Source of the DNA: CAYQOX01 sp964419335
GTDB lineage: Bacteria > Hinthialibacterota > Hinthialibacteria > Hinthialibacterales > Hinthialibacteraceae
Direction of reading: 5' to 3'
DNA length: 64,000 bases
Assembly: GCA_964419335.1 (NCBI GenBank)
Contig: CAYQOX010000001.1
Coordinates: 1 to 64,000, forward strand
The notes under the pieces: model-generated
What the model was told of the DNA's origin: nothing
Seen by the model: only the letters and a program-made list of their open reading frames with translations
Databases searched by the model: none
Made by a program: the position numbers and the translations under genes
Part shown: piece after piece, positions 53,750 through 62,589 of the stretch
How positions within the stretch are numbered: the stretch's first letter is position 1
Layout: every line of letters starts with the position of its first letter

Positions 53750-55168
53750 ATGAAAAAAACGATAACGTTTCAAGCACAACATTTACACTTGGACTCAGGA
53801 GAAATCGTGCCGGCATGGATTCGTTGTTCCCCAGGAGAGCCATTAGACATAAAACTGGGACAACGCCATAGCGTAGATATTGAACTTACCGATGAGCTTC
53901 ATGTTGCCTTGGCACGAGTTGATCCTCATGTTCATTTTCGAGAAAGTGTTATCCCTTCTCCTGAGGAATTTGCGAAGGATCCATATCATCCCGCCGATCA
54001 AACGTATGAATCCTTATTAGAAAGAATCCAAAACGAGAAACAAAATTATGATGTTCAGCGTGGTTCTTTAGCGGCGTTGAAAGGGGGCGTATGGCTGGTG
54101 GGAGCCATGGGAAATGTGGCATGGCCACCCTTAGGACGTGAGCGTTGGGAGAAAATGGATCGTTATTATCGAGAACAAGCGCAGGTTTTTACCCATGTAT
54201 GGCCGCGTATAGAGCTGGGGATTCCGCCGATCGTAGGGCAGGAAGAAAAAGATTTTGGTTCTACCTTTGGTGGTTCGGGTATTGCGACCGAGCAACGCCG
54301 AGAAATGTATTTTCAACGCCAAGGGGGAATGATTTCCTATCATAATGATAAACCGCGTGACGATATTTCGATGGCAGAGTTTCGCGAGCAAGTACAGCCG
54401 CCCGGCTATTTGCTTCATCATTTATATTATGATGGTGAGAGAGTTTTGGCCGCTCAACGTGAAATCTTCGATATAGCACGTGAGGCGCAATTAAAGCGTT
54501 TGCTCACACGCCATATTCCCACCGGACCTGCTTTGGAGATGATTCTTACGTCACGAGTAGAATCCGAGGTTGAATTGCCTGCAGAAGTTGGGTTGGATTA
54601 TCTCTATTTCAATCGTGATATGCTGCATAGCCGTGCGACCCGTTGGATAAACTATCGACGGCCGGCGTTACCATCATGCGAGGATCAAGCCTCTCTCATT
54701 GAATTGACGCGGGAAGCGGCACAACGACATGATCCGTTGACTTTCATTGGTTCCGATCATGCGCCTCATACGTTTCAGGCCAAGCAAATGAAAGAGGATG
54801 GCTTGCCGGGGAGTCCAGGAACCCGGGTGTTGGAGCACACGCAGCAAGTCCTTATGAATCTGATTCATACTCATAACTTTTCTCATGCTGATGTGGATTG
54901 GTTGACTTCGATTGTGCCTGCTCGGTATATCGCCCAGTATCGGGATTTTCCCTATCCGGTTGGGAAGATGGAAGCGGGAGCCATGGCCAATCTGGTTATA
55001 TTTAATTCGCATGAAACTTATCAAGTGGATGAGGCCCAGCTTCGAAAGCAATTATATGATCCCGAATATCACACCGCCTATCGTGATGAATCACTACGGG
55101 GGAAGGTGTATTTCACCGTAGTCAATGGACAGGTCTACGATGTTCAGCATGAGGTCAAAGCCTTATAG
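53750..55168 (+). CDS. Dihydroorotase-like amidohydrolase (472 aa)
   Basis: Second amidohydrolase of the dihydroorotase branch. VDPHVHFRES carries H60 and H62; SYHNDKPRDD and LLTRHIPTGPALEMI are further landmarks, and FIGSDHAPHT (His ligands and catalytic Asp) matches dihydroorotases. The R-E-S ending instead of R-E-P-G and the length differ from the canonical pyrC at 32969. It could be a divergent dihydroorotase or act on another cyclic amide. It is alone, between the prepilin gene and a small unknown. Confidence 0.82.
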   Translation: MKKTITFQAQHLHLDSGEIVPAWIRCSPGEPLDIKLGQRHSVDIELTDELHVALARVDPHVHFRESVIPSPEEFAKDPYHPADQTYESLLERIQNEKQNYDVQRGSLAALKGGVWLVGAMGNVAWPPLGRERWEKMDRYYREQAQVFTHVWPRIELGIPPIVGQEEKDFGSTFGGSGIATEQRREMYFQRQGGMISYHNDKPRDDISMAEFREQVQPPGYLLHHLYYDGERVLAAQREIFDIAREAQLKRLLTRHIPTGPALEMILTSRVESEVELPAEVGLDYLYFNRDMLHSRATRWINYRRPALPSCEDQASLIELTREAAQRHDPLTFIGSDHAPHTFQAKQMKEDGLPGSPGTRVLEHTQQVLMNLIHTHNFSHADVDWLTSIVPARYIAQYRDFPYPVGKMEAGAMANLVIFNSHETYQVDEAQLRKQLYDPEYHTAYRDESLRGKVYFTVVNGQVYDVQHEVKAL

Positions 55169-55174
55169 TCCTCA

Positions 55175-55480
55175 TTGCATGGATGGTTCCAATTCTCTCG
55201 GAACCAAGATAATAATTTCTCTGAGTTTCACACATTAGAAAATTTTCCTGTATATATTCATGTGTATTTATCTCATCCAGCGGTTATGTATTGGACTCTC
55301 CATAAAGGTTCTAATGGACAATGGGAAGGAATATTTTCTCCATATAATGAACGTGTATACGAAGGCGATATATTGTTTTTGACAGGCTGGGAAGGTATAA
55401 AAGAAGAAGCCAAGGAAGAACAACTCTTAGATGAAGACGAAAACGATACTTCTGAAATTGAACATGACTCGAATCAATAA
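55175..55480 (+). CDS. Small acidic protein of unknown function (101 aa)
   Basis: Starts at a TTG six bases past the stop of the amidohydrolase-like gene. About 60 residues look globular (FPVYIHVYLSHPAVMYWTLHKG), followed by a Glu/Asp-rich tail (EEAKEEQLLDEDENDTSEIE). No family recognised. It may be an appendage of the upstream gene's transcript. Coding status is uncertain. Confidence 0.4.
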   Translation: MHGWFQFSRNQDNNFSEFHTLENFPVYIHVYLSHPAVMYWTLHKGSNGQWEGIFSPYNERVYEGDILFLTGWEGIKEEAKEEQLLDEDENDTSEIEHDSNQ

Positions 55481-55552
55481 AAGTATAACAGATAGAAGAG
55501 AGTTTTCAAAAGTATATTATGGTAATGGGCTGAGTCTTCGCTCATAATCAAT

Positions 55553-56785
55553 TTACGGTTTATTGTTGTTTCCACGAATCGAATTAACGAGCGATGCCGT
55601 TTGGGTTTTGATGTGATTCAAGAGTTTTTTTGCCCAGACGAATTCGGTGCCTAAAATGCCTAAACCTAAGGGAATCACAACCGTCGCTGGGCCGGGTAAG
55701 ACCATAAACGCGAGTCCTACTAGCAATACGCTGGTGCCTAAAATGAGGATCACGATTTTTCGAATTTGTTTCCAGGCGATGCCGGCCAGGTCGGCATAAT
55801 CATTTTTTACCTCTTCTACAAGGTACGTCCCTTCTCGACGATTGTGAATAACTGAAGCGATAATGCCTAAAGAAAGAATACCGCCTATGATTGAGAGCGA
55901 GACAGCGGTCGGGATAGGGTAATGATGAGTTAAGAGCATCTTCACACCGACATATCCTAGAAGAAAAACCAGACTGAGTTTAAGATACTTAAACTTCCTT
56001 ATTAGCCCAGCCAAGGCGAAGTACAAACTTCTTAATCCCAAAATAGCAAAGACGTTAGATGTGAAAACGATAAAGGGATCGTAGGTGATCGAGAAAATCG
56101 CGGGAATCGAGTCGATCGCGAAGAGGATATCGCTCGACTCGATGACAAGTAAGACTAAGAACAGAGGGGTGATGGTTTTTTTGCCATCAATTCGTGTAAA
56201 AAAATGTTCATTGTTGACATCGTTACTAACGGGATAAAATTTGCGGGCAAGGTGGACGAGAGGGTTTTTATCTGGATCAATTTGTTTTTCTTGACTAAAG
56301 AGCATTTTAATTGCAGTAAAAATCAAAAACGCTCCAAAAACATAAATAACCCAATCGAAGCGTTGAATGAGTGCGGCTCCCAGTCCGATCATAATCCCTC
56401 GAAACATCAAAGCGCCTATGATTCCCCAAAATAGAACCCGGTGTTGAAAGCGGTCGGGGATATTGAAATAAGAAAAAATCATGGCAATGACAAAGATGTT
56501 ATCGAGGCTGAGGGATTTTTCTAAAATATAGCCGGTGAAAAATTTCAGAGCTGCGTTTTTTCCTGACAGAGGTTGACCGATCTCCTCCCCGACACCAAGC
56601 CAATTATGTTCATAAAAAAAGTAGATGAAAAAATTAAAAATCAAAGCAACAAGAATCCAAAATATCGTCCAACCAATGGCTTCGGAAATACTGATTACAT
56701 GGTCTTTTTTGTGAAAGATCCCTAGGTCTAATGCAAGAAAGAGAATGACGAGAAGGATGAAGGACGACCATACGAAAAGGAACAT
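55553..56785 (-). CDS. TerC-family membrane protein with C-terminal PGPxx domain (410 aa)
   Basis: Residues about 1-310 match the TerC/Alx membrane family: FHKKDHVISISEAIGWTIFW, KSLSLDNIFVIAMIFSYF, SSDILFAIDSIPAIFSIT and LRSLYFALAGLI, proposed to be metal-ion (Mn2+) exporters acting with Sec. The last 68 residues carry a separate two-helix segment with VLPGPATVVIPLGLGILGTEF, as in the PGPGW putative membrane family (DUF-type), giving a TerC-PGPGW fusion. Monocistronic, between a small unknown gene and sucC on the same strand. Confidence 0.85.
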   Translation of the reverse strand: MFLFVWSSFILLVILFLALDLGIFHKKDHVISISEAIGWTIFWILVALIFNFFIYFFYEHNWLGVGEEIGQPLSGKNAALKFFTGYILEKSLSLDNIFVIAMIFSYFNIPDRFQHRVLFWGIIGALMFRGIMIGLGAALIQRFDWVIYVFGAFLIFTAIKMLFSQEKQIDPDKNPLVHLARKFYPVSNDVNNEHFFTRIDGKKTITPLFLVLLVIESSDILFAIDSIPAIFSITYDPFIVFTSNVFAILGLRSLYFALAGLIRKFKYLKLSLVFLLGYVGVKMLLTHHYPIPTAVSLSIIGGILSLGIIASVIHNRREGTYLVEEVKNDYADLAGIAWKQIRKIVILILGTSVLLVGLAFMVLPGPATVVIPLGLGILGTEFVWAKKLLNHIKTQTASLVNSIRGNNNKP

Positions 56786-56919
56786 AGATACGCAAATTCT
56801 CCTATGTTTTCAATATACCTACGTTAAATGGTAACGTACGAGTTTGGAATAGAAAACGAAAAGAATAGATCAGCCTACTGGCGAATTACCAATTTTTCAA
56901 GTATATCCACTGAGGAGGA

Positions 56920-58083
56920 TTATGGTTTCAATGCGGTAACCGATTTTTCTGCGGCTTCCCAAAGCCCTTGTGCGACAATAAAGGGAAAAGTCTCATCGCT
57001 CAACATAGAACGCGCTTGTTCGGCGTTAGTACCCTGAAGGCGGACGATGACAGGGACATTGACTTCGACTTGTTTCATCGCTTCGATGATTCCCCCTGCG
57101 ACCCGGTCGCAGCGTACAATGCCGCCAAATATGTTGACCAGCACGGTTTTCACGTTCTCATCCGACATGAGGATACGGAAGGCGGCGGCAACTCGTTCTA
57201 CGCTGGCAGCGCCACCAACATCCAAAAAGTTGGCCGGGCTTGAACCAGCCAGTTTGACCAGATCCATGGTGGCCATGGCGAGTCCCGCACCATTGACCAT
57301 ACAGCCGACTTCACCGTCCAGTTTGATATAGTTCAAATTATGTTTGGAGGCTTCAATTTCGAGGGGTTCTTCTTCGCTTAAATCACGCAGTTCAAGAAAA
57401 TCTTGATGTCGATAGAGCGCGTTATCATCAAGATTGATTTTGGCATCCAGCGCGATTACGCGTCCATCTTCGGTAACAACCAGGGGGTTGATTTCTGCCA
57501 GAGAGGCATCACTGGCGACGAAAGCGTTGAAGAGTTTAACCATAAAATTAGCGCAGGCAATGGCTTCTTTTCCCTGGAGTCCCATCCCAAAGGCTAGATG
57601 ACGCGCTTGAAAGGGTTGGAATCCTACCGCACGATCGACATAAGCCTTCAGTATTTTTTCAGGAGAACGAGCGGCGACTTCTTCGATTTCCACGCCGCCT
57701 TCTTGGCTTGCCATGACCACAAGTTGCTCATGAGCCCGGTCAACCACGATGCCGAGGTAGAGTTCTTGTTTAATCGGAAGTCCTTCCTCGATAAGTACCT
57801 TGAGTACTTCTTTCCCTTCTGGACCCGTCTGGTGGGTAACGAGTTTCATGCCCAAAATGGCTTCTGCGTGTTCTTTGACTTCTTGCAAGGATTTGGCGAG
57901 TTTCACGCCTCCACCTTTACCACGTCCTCCGGCATGAATTTGGGCTTTCACTACAGAGATACCGGATTCCATCTTTTGGGCAATGGATTCTGCTTCTTCA
58001 GGAGTTTGGGCGACAGTCCCACCGGGGACAGGTACGTTGTATTGACGAAGAATCTCTTTTGCTTGATATTCGTGAATTTTCAT
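56920..58083 (-). CDS. sucC: Succinyl-CoA synthetase beta subunit (387 aa)
   Basis: ATP/GDP-dependent subunit that makes succinyl phosphate/CoA in the TCA cycle. Start at 58083 (AGGGAG upstream, giving KIHEYQAKEILRQY); an upstream extension to 58137 is not needed. ATP-grasp motifs VKAQIHAGGRGKGGGVKLA and ASDASLAEINPLVV are present, then GLAMATMDLVKLAGSSPANFLDVGG, FGGIVRCDRVAGGI (CoA-ligase part). The length matches E. coli SucC. sucD is not adjacent on either side, an uncommon arrangement. Confidence 0.96.
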   Translation of the reverse strand: MKIHEYQAKEILRQYNVPVPGGTVAQTPEEAESIAQKMESGISVVKAQIHAGGRGKGGGVKLAKSLQEVKEHAEAILGMKLVTHQTGPEGKEVLKVLIEEGLPIKQELYLGIVVDRAHEQLVVMASQEGGVEIEEVAARSPEKILKAYVDRAVGFQPFQARHLAFGMGLQGKEAIACANFMVKLFNAFVASDASLAEINPLVVTEDGRVIALDAKINLDDNALYRHQDFLELRDLSEEEPLEIEASKHNLNYIKLDGEVGCMVNGAGLAMATMDLVKLAGSSPANFLDVGGAASVERVAAAFRILMSDENVKTVLVNIFGGIVRCDRVAGGIIEAMKQVEVNVPVIVRLQGTNAEQARSMLSDETFPFIVAQGLWEAAEKSVTALKP

Positions 58084-58498
58084 AAAAACGCTCCCTGATT
58101 GTGTTTTTTTCAACGCATTGGATTTATGGAGTGACAAGCGTTGAATCGTAATGGTTATGAACGTGAGAAAGGATTGGATTCCAATACACTAATATACCTA
58201 TATAGTAGGATAAAACCATTCGTTTGAACAGTGATTGTTAAGACTCATTATCGTATTAATATAAGAAGGTGAAAGCAGACGTAAGGGCTCAGGCGCGCTC
58301 CAAGTAGGCTTCTTTCGAGTATACGATTAAGCCATAAGTCTCCTATAGCCATCAAAAAAATTCTTTTTCAATGACCATTTAATAACGCTGACGAATCTTT
58401 TTCATGAATCGTCATCCCCGAGTGAATCCCGCTTATTGGTTTCCATGATGAATGCTCCTAAATGTAAGGGATAAAGTTATAAGTCGGGTGGGGAAAGC
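58084..58498. other. 415-bp gap upstream of sucC, no gene
   Basis: Contains the sucC leader, an ATTGGA/TCCAAT dyad near 58174 and a hairpin of TGACGA (58389-58394) with TCGTCA (58409-58414), extended by TC/GA past a mismatch. The TCGTCATCCCCGAGTG segment that follows resembles the edge of widespread REP-like dispersed elements, but no full copy is visible. No gene is supported. Confidence 0.45.
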
Positions 58499-58786
58499 TT
58501 ATACCATCGTAAAACCCTGATCAAAATCATCGGCATCGGAAACTTCTTGATAGCGGGTGATTCGAATACCTTTGTTGCCATGATCCAACTCTTCCATGGT
58601 GGCTTCGACCCGGATCTGCTTTTGAAGTAGTTTGAAGAGTTTCCTCTTTTTTACACTGTCGAGCACCAGGTATTCACATTCATCATTGGCGGCCAGGTTG
58701 ACTTCAACCACATTGCCGTCGTCATCCCATTCGGCAGCGGTCAAAATACCAGTAAGAGTAACACGTTTTTTGTTTTCCATCTTCAT
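58499..58786 (-). CDS. Small unknown protein, OB-like pattern (95 aa)
   Basis: Start at 58786 with GGAG ten bases upstream; a longer frame to 58906 has no ribosome site and a Cys/His-rich, unconvincing N-terminus. The product (KKRVTLTGILTAAEWDDDGN, then VLDSVKKRKLFKLLQKQIRV) looks like a compact beta-strand protein reminiscent of OB-fold domains. Acidic C-terminus (DADDFDQ). No family recognised; isolated gene. Confidence 0.6.
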   Translation of the reverse strand: MKMENKKRVTLTGILTAAEWDDDGNVVEVNLAANDECEYLVLDSVKKRKLFKLLQKQIRVEATMEELDHGNKGIRITRYQEVSDADDFDQGFTMV

Positions 58787-59082
58787 TAGGGCACTTCTCC
58801 AACTCCATTGGGAACAGTCATTGTGACATTTGTTGTGATGGCCATTAATACAAGAATAAGGCCAATAGTAAATTTCCATTGATGTTTCTTGATTTAAGAG
58901 AATCATACGTAAAAAAGATCGGAATTTCCAGTTCTTAATTATTTTTTTATCTTATTAGCAAAAACAAATGGGAAGAGAGAAATAATGATAAAAACAAGAA
59001 GGAGGGGGAGTGTGGGTAGTCTATTATTAAGAGAAAGAAGAGAAAACGAGGTCCTAAATGGCCTAAAATAAGGGTTTTGGAA

Positions 59083-60534
59083 TCAGGAGTTCTTTTTTTG
59101 ATAAAGATCAGAACTCTGAGTTCTGGAAATGAATTTAAAATCTTCTTTGCGGAGATTATAGCGAGCTAAGAGTTTATGTAATTGTCGGGTAGTAATCCCC
59201 GCATCATAGGCGGTACGGTCAATACGCCCCCGGTTTTTTTGTAAGAGTTGGGTGAGGTAGTGTTTTTCAAATTCTTCAATTGCTAGATGCCGAGCTTCGG
59301 CCAGTTTTAAGGAAGTATTGATTTTGAAGGGTGTGGGGTGTATTTCGGTTTGAAAAATTTCATTGGGAAAGCGCTCTGGAAGGATCATCGAACCACTTTC
59401 GAGGATATACGCTCGCTCCATCAAGTTTTCCAATTCCCGGATATTTCCTGGCCAAGAATACTTCATAAAGGCTTCCATCACCGCCGGATGAACATCATGG
59501 ATCGACTTGGCATGATGCTTGTTTAATTTGTCGAGGAAGACATCGAGCAGCAAGGGAATGTCTTCTGTCCGTTCACGTAACGGAGGGATCTCGATAGGAA
59601 ACACGTTTAGCCGGTAGTATAAATCAGTGCGAAAATGCCCCCGATCGCTTAGTGATTTCAGGTCGACATTTGTGGCGGCAATGATGCGGACATCGGTGCT
59701 GATCACTTCTTCTCCACCCACACGTTGAAAGGTTCGATCTTGGAGAACTTGGAGGAGTTTGATCTGGGTGGAATGAGAAACGGTCGCGATCTCATCTAGG
59801 AAGATGGTGCCTGACTGGGCGATTTCAAACTTCCCTAAGCGGCGACGATCCGCTCCAGTAAAGGCTCCTTTCTCGTGGCCGAATAATTCACTCTCGATCA
59901 AGGATTCAGGGATGGCACCACAATGCACCGCGATGAATTGATGATCGTTGCGCTGGCTGTGTCGGTGAATTAAACGGGCTAGCACTCCTTTTCCAGTGCC
60001 TGTTTCTCCTGTAAGCAGCACGGTGGTTTTGGTGGGAGCGACAGCACGGATTTTTTGTAAGACTTCTCGCATAGCAAGGCTGTTCGTACGAATCATGTTG
60101 TATGAATCTGCTTGCCAAAATTGATCACGAAGGTAATCCAATTCTTCTTGCCGCTGGAGAGACTCGTAAAGTGACTCTGTAATATAACGCAACTCTTCGG
60201 GATTGATGGGGAGGGTTAAGTAATTCCCAGCCCCGGCTTTAACCGCGTTTACCGCGTAACGAACTTTATCGGGTGAGGTGATGATGATCAGTTCAGCCGA
60301 AGGATAAGTATTCCAAATAGGACGGAATTCTTTCTTGAACTCATCAACCCCCGTTTTTTTTCGAGCGGGTAAGGAGTCGAGATCGATAAAAATAAGTTCG
60401 AAACGCTTTTTTGAATATTGAATTAGGGTGTTTTCTCGAGAATTGGCAGAAAGCACCTGGTGAGTTGATTGAAAGAAGTGTTTCAACGTTTTGCGGATTT
60501 GCTTGTCGCTACTAATGATCAGAATCTTTTTCAT
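59083..60534 (-). CDS. NtrC-like sigma-54 activator with degenerate receiver (483 aa)
   Basis: Start at 60534 after GGAGAG; upstream codons to 60639 are not needed. The N-terminal domain has the receiver fold (KKILIISSDKQIRKTL) but the acidic pair reads S-S-D, and the conserved Lys is L108 (YLTLPI instead of YLTKPI); D51 remains. The AAA+ domain is intact: GETGTGKG (Walker A), an exact GAFTGA loop, FLDEIATV and the R-finger region. The C-terminus is a Fis-type helix-turn-helix (TAYDAGITTRQLHKLL). No kinase is adjacent. It probably works without classic phosphorylation, or by another input. Confidence 0.85.
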   Translation of the reverse strand: MKKILIISSDKQIRKTLKHFFQSTHQVLSANSRENTLIQYSKKRFELIFIDLDSLPARKKTGVDEFKKEFRPIWNTYPSAELIIITSPDKVRYAVNAVKAGAGNYLTLPINPEELRYITESLYESLQRQEELDYLRDQFWQADSYNMIRTNSLAMREVLQKIRAVAPTKTTVLLTGETGTGKGVLARLIHRHSQRNDHQFIAVHCGAIPESLIESELFGHEKGAFTGADRRRLGKFEIAQSGTIFLDEIATVSHSTQIKLLQVLQDRTFQRVGGEEVISTDVRIIAATNVDLKSLSDRGHFRTDLYYRLNVFPIEIPPLRERTEDIPLLLDVFLDKLNKHHAKSIHDVHPAVMEAFMKYSWPGNIRELENLMERAYILESGSMILPERFPNEIFQTEIHPTPFKINTSLKLAEARHLAIEEFEKHYLTQLLQKNRGRIDRTAYDAGITTRQLHKLLARYNLRKEDFKFISRTQSSDLYQKKNS

Positions 60535-60705
60535 GGAGAAGTCTTCTCTCCGAACATAGAGAAAGGTTCGAGTTGGTGAACCGAGCATCAACAAAGAATT
60601 ATAAATGAGTACAAGAAGGATGCAATCGTAGGCAAACAAAAATTCCCCCGTGATTTGGGCAAAATCACAAATACATCATCATCAAGAAGTAAGAGGTAGA
60701 GTAAA

Positions 60706-61350
60706 ATGGATTTCACAGCATGGATCAACAAGGATTTATTACCCTGGGTTTTGCCGGCGCTTATTTTCTTCGCCCGGATTTTGGATGTATCGATCGGGAC
60801 GATCAGGATTGTATCCGTTACACGGGGAATGAAAGTCGTGGCTTCGATACTGGGGTTCATCGAGGTCTTCTTTTGGCTCGTCATCGTCAGTCAGGTTATG
60901 ACGAATTTAAACAACGTCGCCAACTTTTTCGCTTATGCAGGTGGATATGCAATGGGGAACTATGTAGGCGTGTATCTGGAAGCTAAACTGGCGATTGGTA
61001 CCATGATGATGCGTATTGTGAGCAAGGAAGCTTCTCAGGAATTGGTAAAAAATTTACGGGATAAGAATTATGGCGTGACGGTGGTGCCTGCTTATGGAGC
61101 AAGAGGCAACGTGGATATTCTCTTTACTGTGGTGAAGCGTCGCGAATTAGAGAAGGTCATGGCCATCGTAAAAGAATGCAATCCCAATGCCTTCTTCTCC
61201 GTGGAGGAAGTCCGGGCAGTGCATGAAGGCATTTTCCCGGGACGCCCCATGCCAGCGCAACCATCCGTTCCTGAAACCTTGTCGATTGAACCCGCCATGC
61301 TGCCGGAACCGGTTGTACCTACCCCGGTGCCGGGAAAGCAAGCGGCCTAA
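60706..61350 (+). CDS. UPF0316/DUF2179 membrane protein (214 aa)
   Basis: Three hydrophobic helices (about 12-90: LPWVLPALIFFARILDVSIG and others) precede a cytoplasmic DUF2179 domain (SKEASQELVKNLRDKNYGVT, VDILFTVVKRRELEKVMAIV) and a Pro-rich tail. The family (YebE-like, UPF0316) is widespread and of unknown function. Convergent with the Gfo/Idh operon. Confidence 0.85.
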   Translation: MDFTAWINKDLLPWVLPALIFFARILDVSIGTIRIVSVTRGMKVVASILGFIEVFFWLVIVSQVMTNLNNVANFFAYAGGYAMGNYVGVYLEAKLAIGTMMMRIVSKEASQELVKNLRDKNYGVTVVPAYGARGNVDILFTVVKRRELEKVMAIVKECNPNAFFSVEEVRAVHEGIFPGRPMPAQPSVPETLSIEPAMLPEPVVPTPVPGKQAA

Positions 61351-61365
61351 AATTAGACGAACAAT

Positions 61366-62589
61366 TTAATCTCGGTTATATTGGGGGATCTTCATCGATT
61401 CCCCTTTTTTTATGGCTGATTCATGAGCGATGATACCCGGTACCGTATAGGCAAGCGCTTCATAAATATCGATCGCAGGACGGCGATCATGGGTAAGCGC
61501 ATCAATGAATTCATGGGTAAGAAACGTGTGCGATCCCTCATGCCCGCTATTGTGTCGTAGTGGTTCGGGCAGCCTATCGGTTTTCCACCATTCGGGCTGA
61601 TCGTAGTGCTCGAAACGTTGTTGGGTTCTTTCGAAGCCCGCATCATCGGTTTCCTTCAAATCACCGCTACGGACGATGACAGAGCCTATTCCATTGGGAT
61701 GAGGGGCATAAAAACTCATACGGTCGCCAATCCACTCGGCTCGTTCACATCCCCGATGAGCGCCTTTCCACCAGATATTCACCCGAAAGGCGTGCCCGCG
61801 GTCAGTACGAAACATGGCGGACTCATTCCAAAATGGGTTGTCGTAGGGATTATCTTTTAGTACTTGGCTTTCATCGCCCCATCCATGACATACAACATCA
61901 GTCAACCGTTCGCCGGTGACACTAACCAGATGGGCTGTGCAGTGGGTTGGATAGTGCATCGGCGCTACGCCATATCGCCAAGTCTTTTCGCCGTTTTCGA
62001 TGTATAAACTTTCTAAGCCATCATGCTGGTATTCTGATTCGCAATAGTACAAATGATCGAAGCGGTTTTCATTGTAAAATGTTCGGGCCGAGATGGTAAA
62101 TTGTTGGTAATAACTGGTTTCGGCCATCATGTAGGTTAATCCGTGCGTCTGAACGACGTCTAATAAATGCTCCGCGGCTTCTATCCCTCCACCTAAACAG
62201 GCGGGTACAGCACTGATGGCATGTTTTCCATGCTTCATGGCTTCTTCCACATGCTGGACATGAAGGGGGCCATCGGTAAAAATGGCGACGGCATCGATCT
62301 TTGGGTCTTTCACCAATTCTTCCAAGGATGGATACGATTTTTCACATTGGTAGGTTTCCATTAGCCGTTTGCGTCGTTCGGGACGCAAATCGCTTACGGC
62401 TTCTACGATACAGTCGGGATGTTCATGCCACTGGAAACTACATCCAAAGCGACCTCCCACCACTCCGATACGTATTTTTTTGGGGGAAGTATCCACCGGA
62501 TAGACTTTTTGTGATGGAAATGAGAATAAAGCCATGGCTGATGTGGATGAGGCTAGAAATGTTCGACGATTGTTTTTATGAGATTTCAT
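61366..62589 (-). CDS. Tat-exported Gfo/Idh/MocA family protein lacking the EKP lysine (407 aa)
   Basis: NAD(P)-type oxidoreductase fold with a twin-arginine leader (NRRTFLASSTSAMALFSF). The Rossmann part reads RIGVVGGRFGCSFQWHEHP. The usual E-K-P motif is replaced by S-A-V-P (KHAISAVPACLGGG), so the catalytic/cofactor lysine is missing, as in a planctomycete-type subfamily. Catalysis may differ or be absent. It overlaps the next upstream gene by 14 bases (62576-62589) and is the last gene of the sulfatase-Gfo/Idh-Gfo/Idh unit. Confidence 0.85.
   Translation of the reverse strand: MKSHKNNRRTFLASSTSAMALFSFPSQKVYPVDTSPKKIRIGVVGGRFGCSFQWHEHPDCIVEAVSDLRPERRKRLMETYQCEKSYPSLEELVKDPKIDAVAIFTDGPLHVQHVEEAMKHGKHAISAVPACLGGGIEAAEHLLDVVQTHGLTYMMAETSYYQQFTISARTFYNENRFDHLYYCESEYQHDGLESLYIENGEKTWRYGVAPMHYPTHCTAHLVSVTGERLTDVVCHGWGDESQVLKDNPYDNPFWNESAMFRTDRGHAFRVNIWWKGAHRGCERAEWIGDRMSFYAPHPNGIGSVIVRSGDLKETDDAGFERTQQRFEHYDQPEWWKTDRLPEPLRHNSGHEGSHTFLTHEFIDALTHDRRPAIDIYEALAYTVPGIIAHESAIKKGESMKIPQYNRD

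Noticed and set aside
58084..58137. Extended sucC N-terminus
   Set aside because: The extra 18 residues are not conserved in SucC; the start at 58083 has AGGGAG upstream.
58409..58440. REP-like dispersed repeat edge
   Set aside because: Only a short resemblance to common palindromic repeats is visible, with no partner copy in the window.
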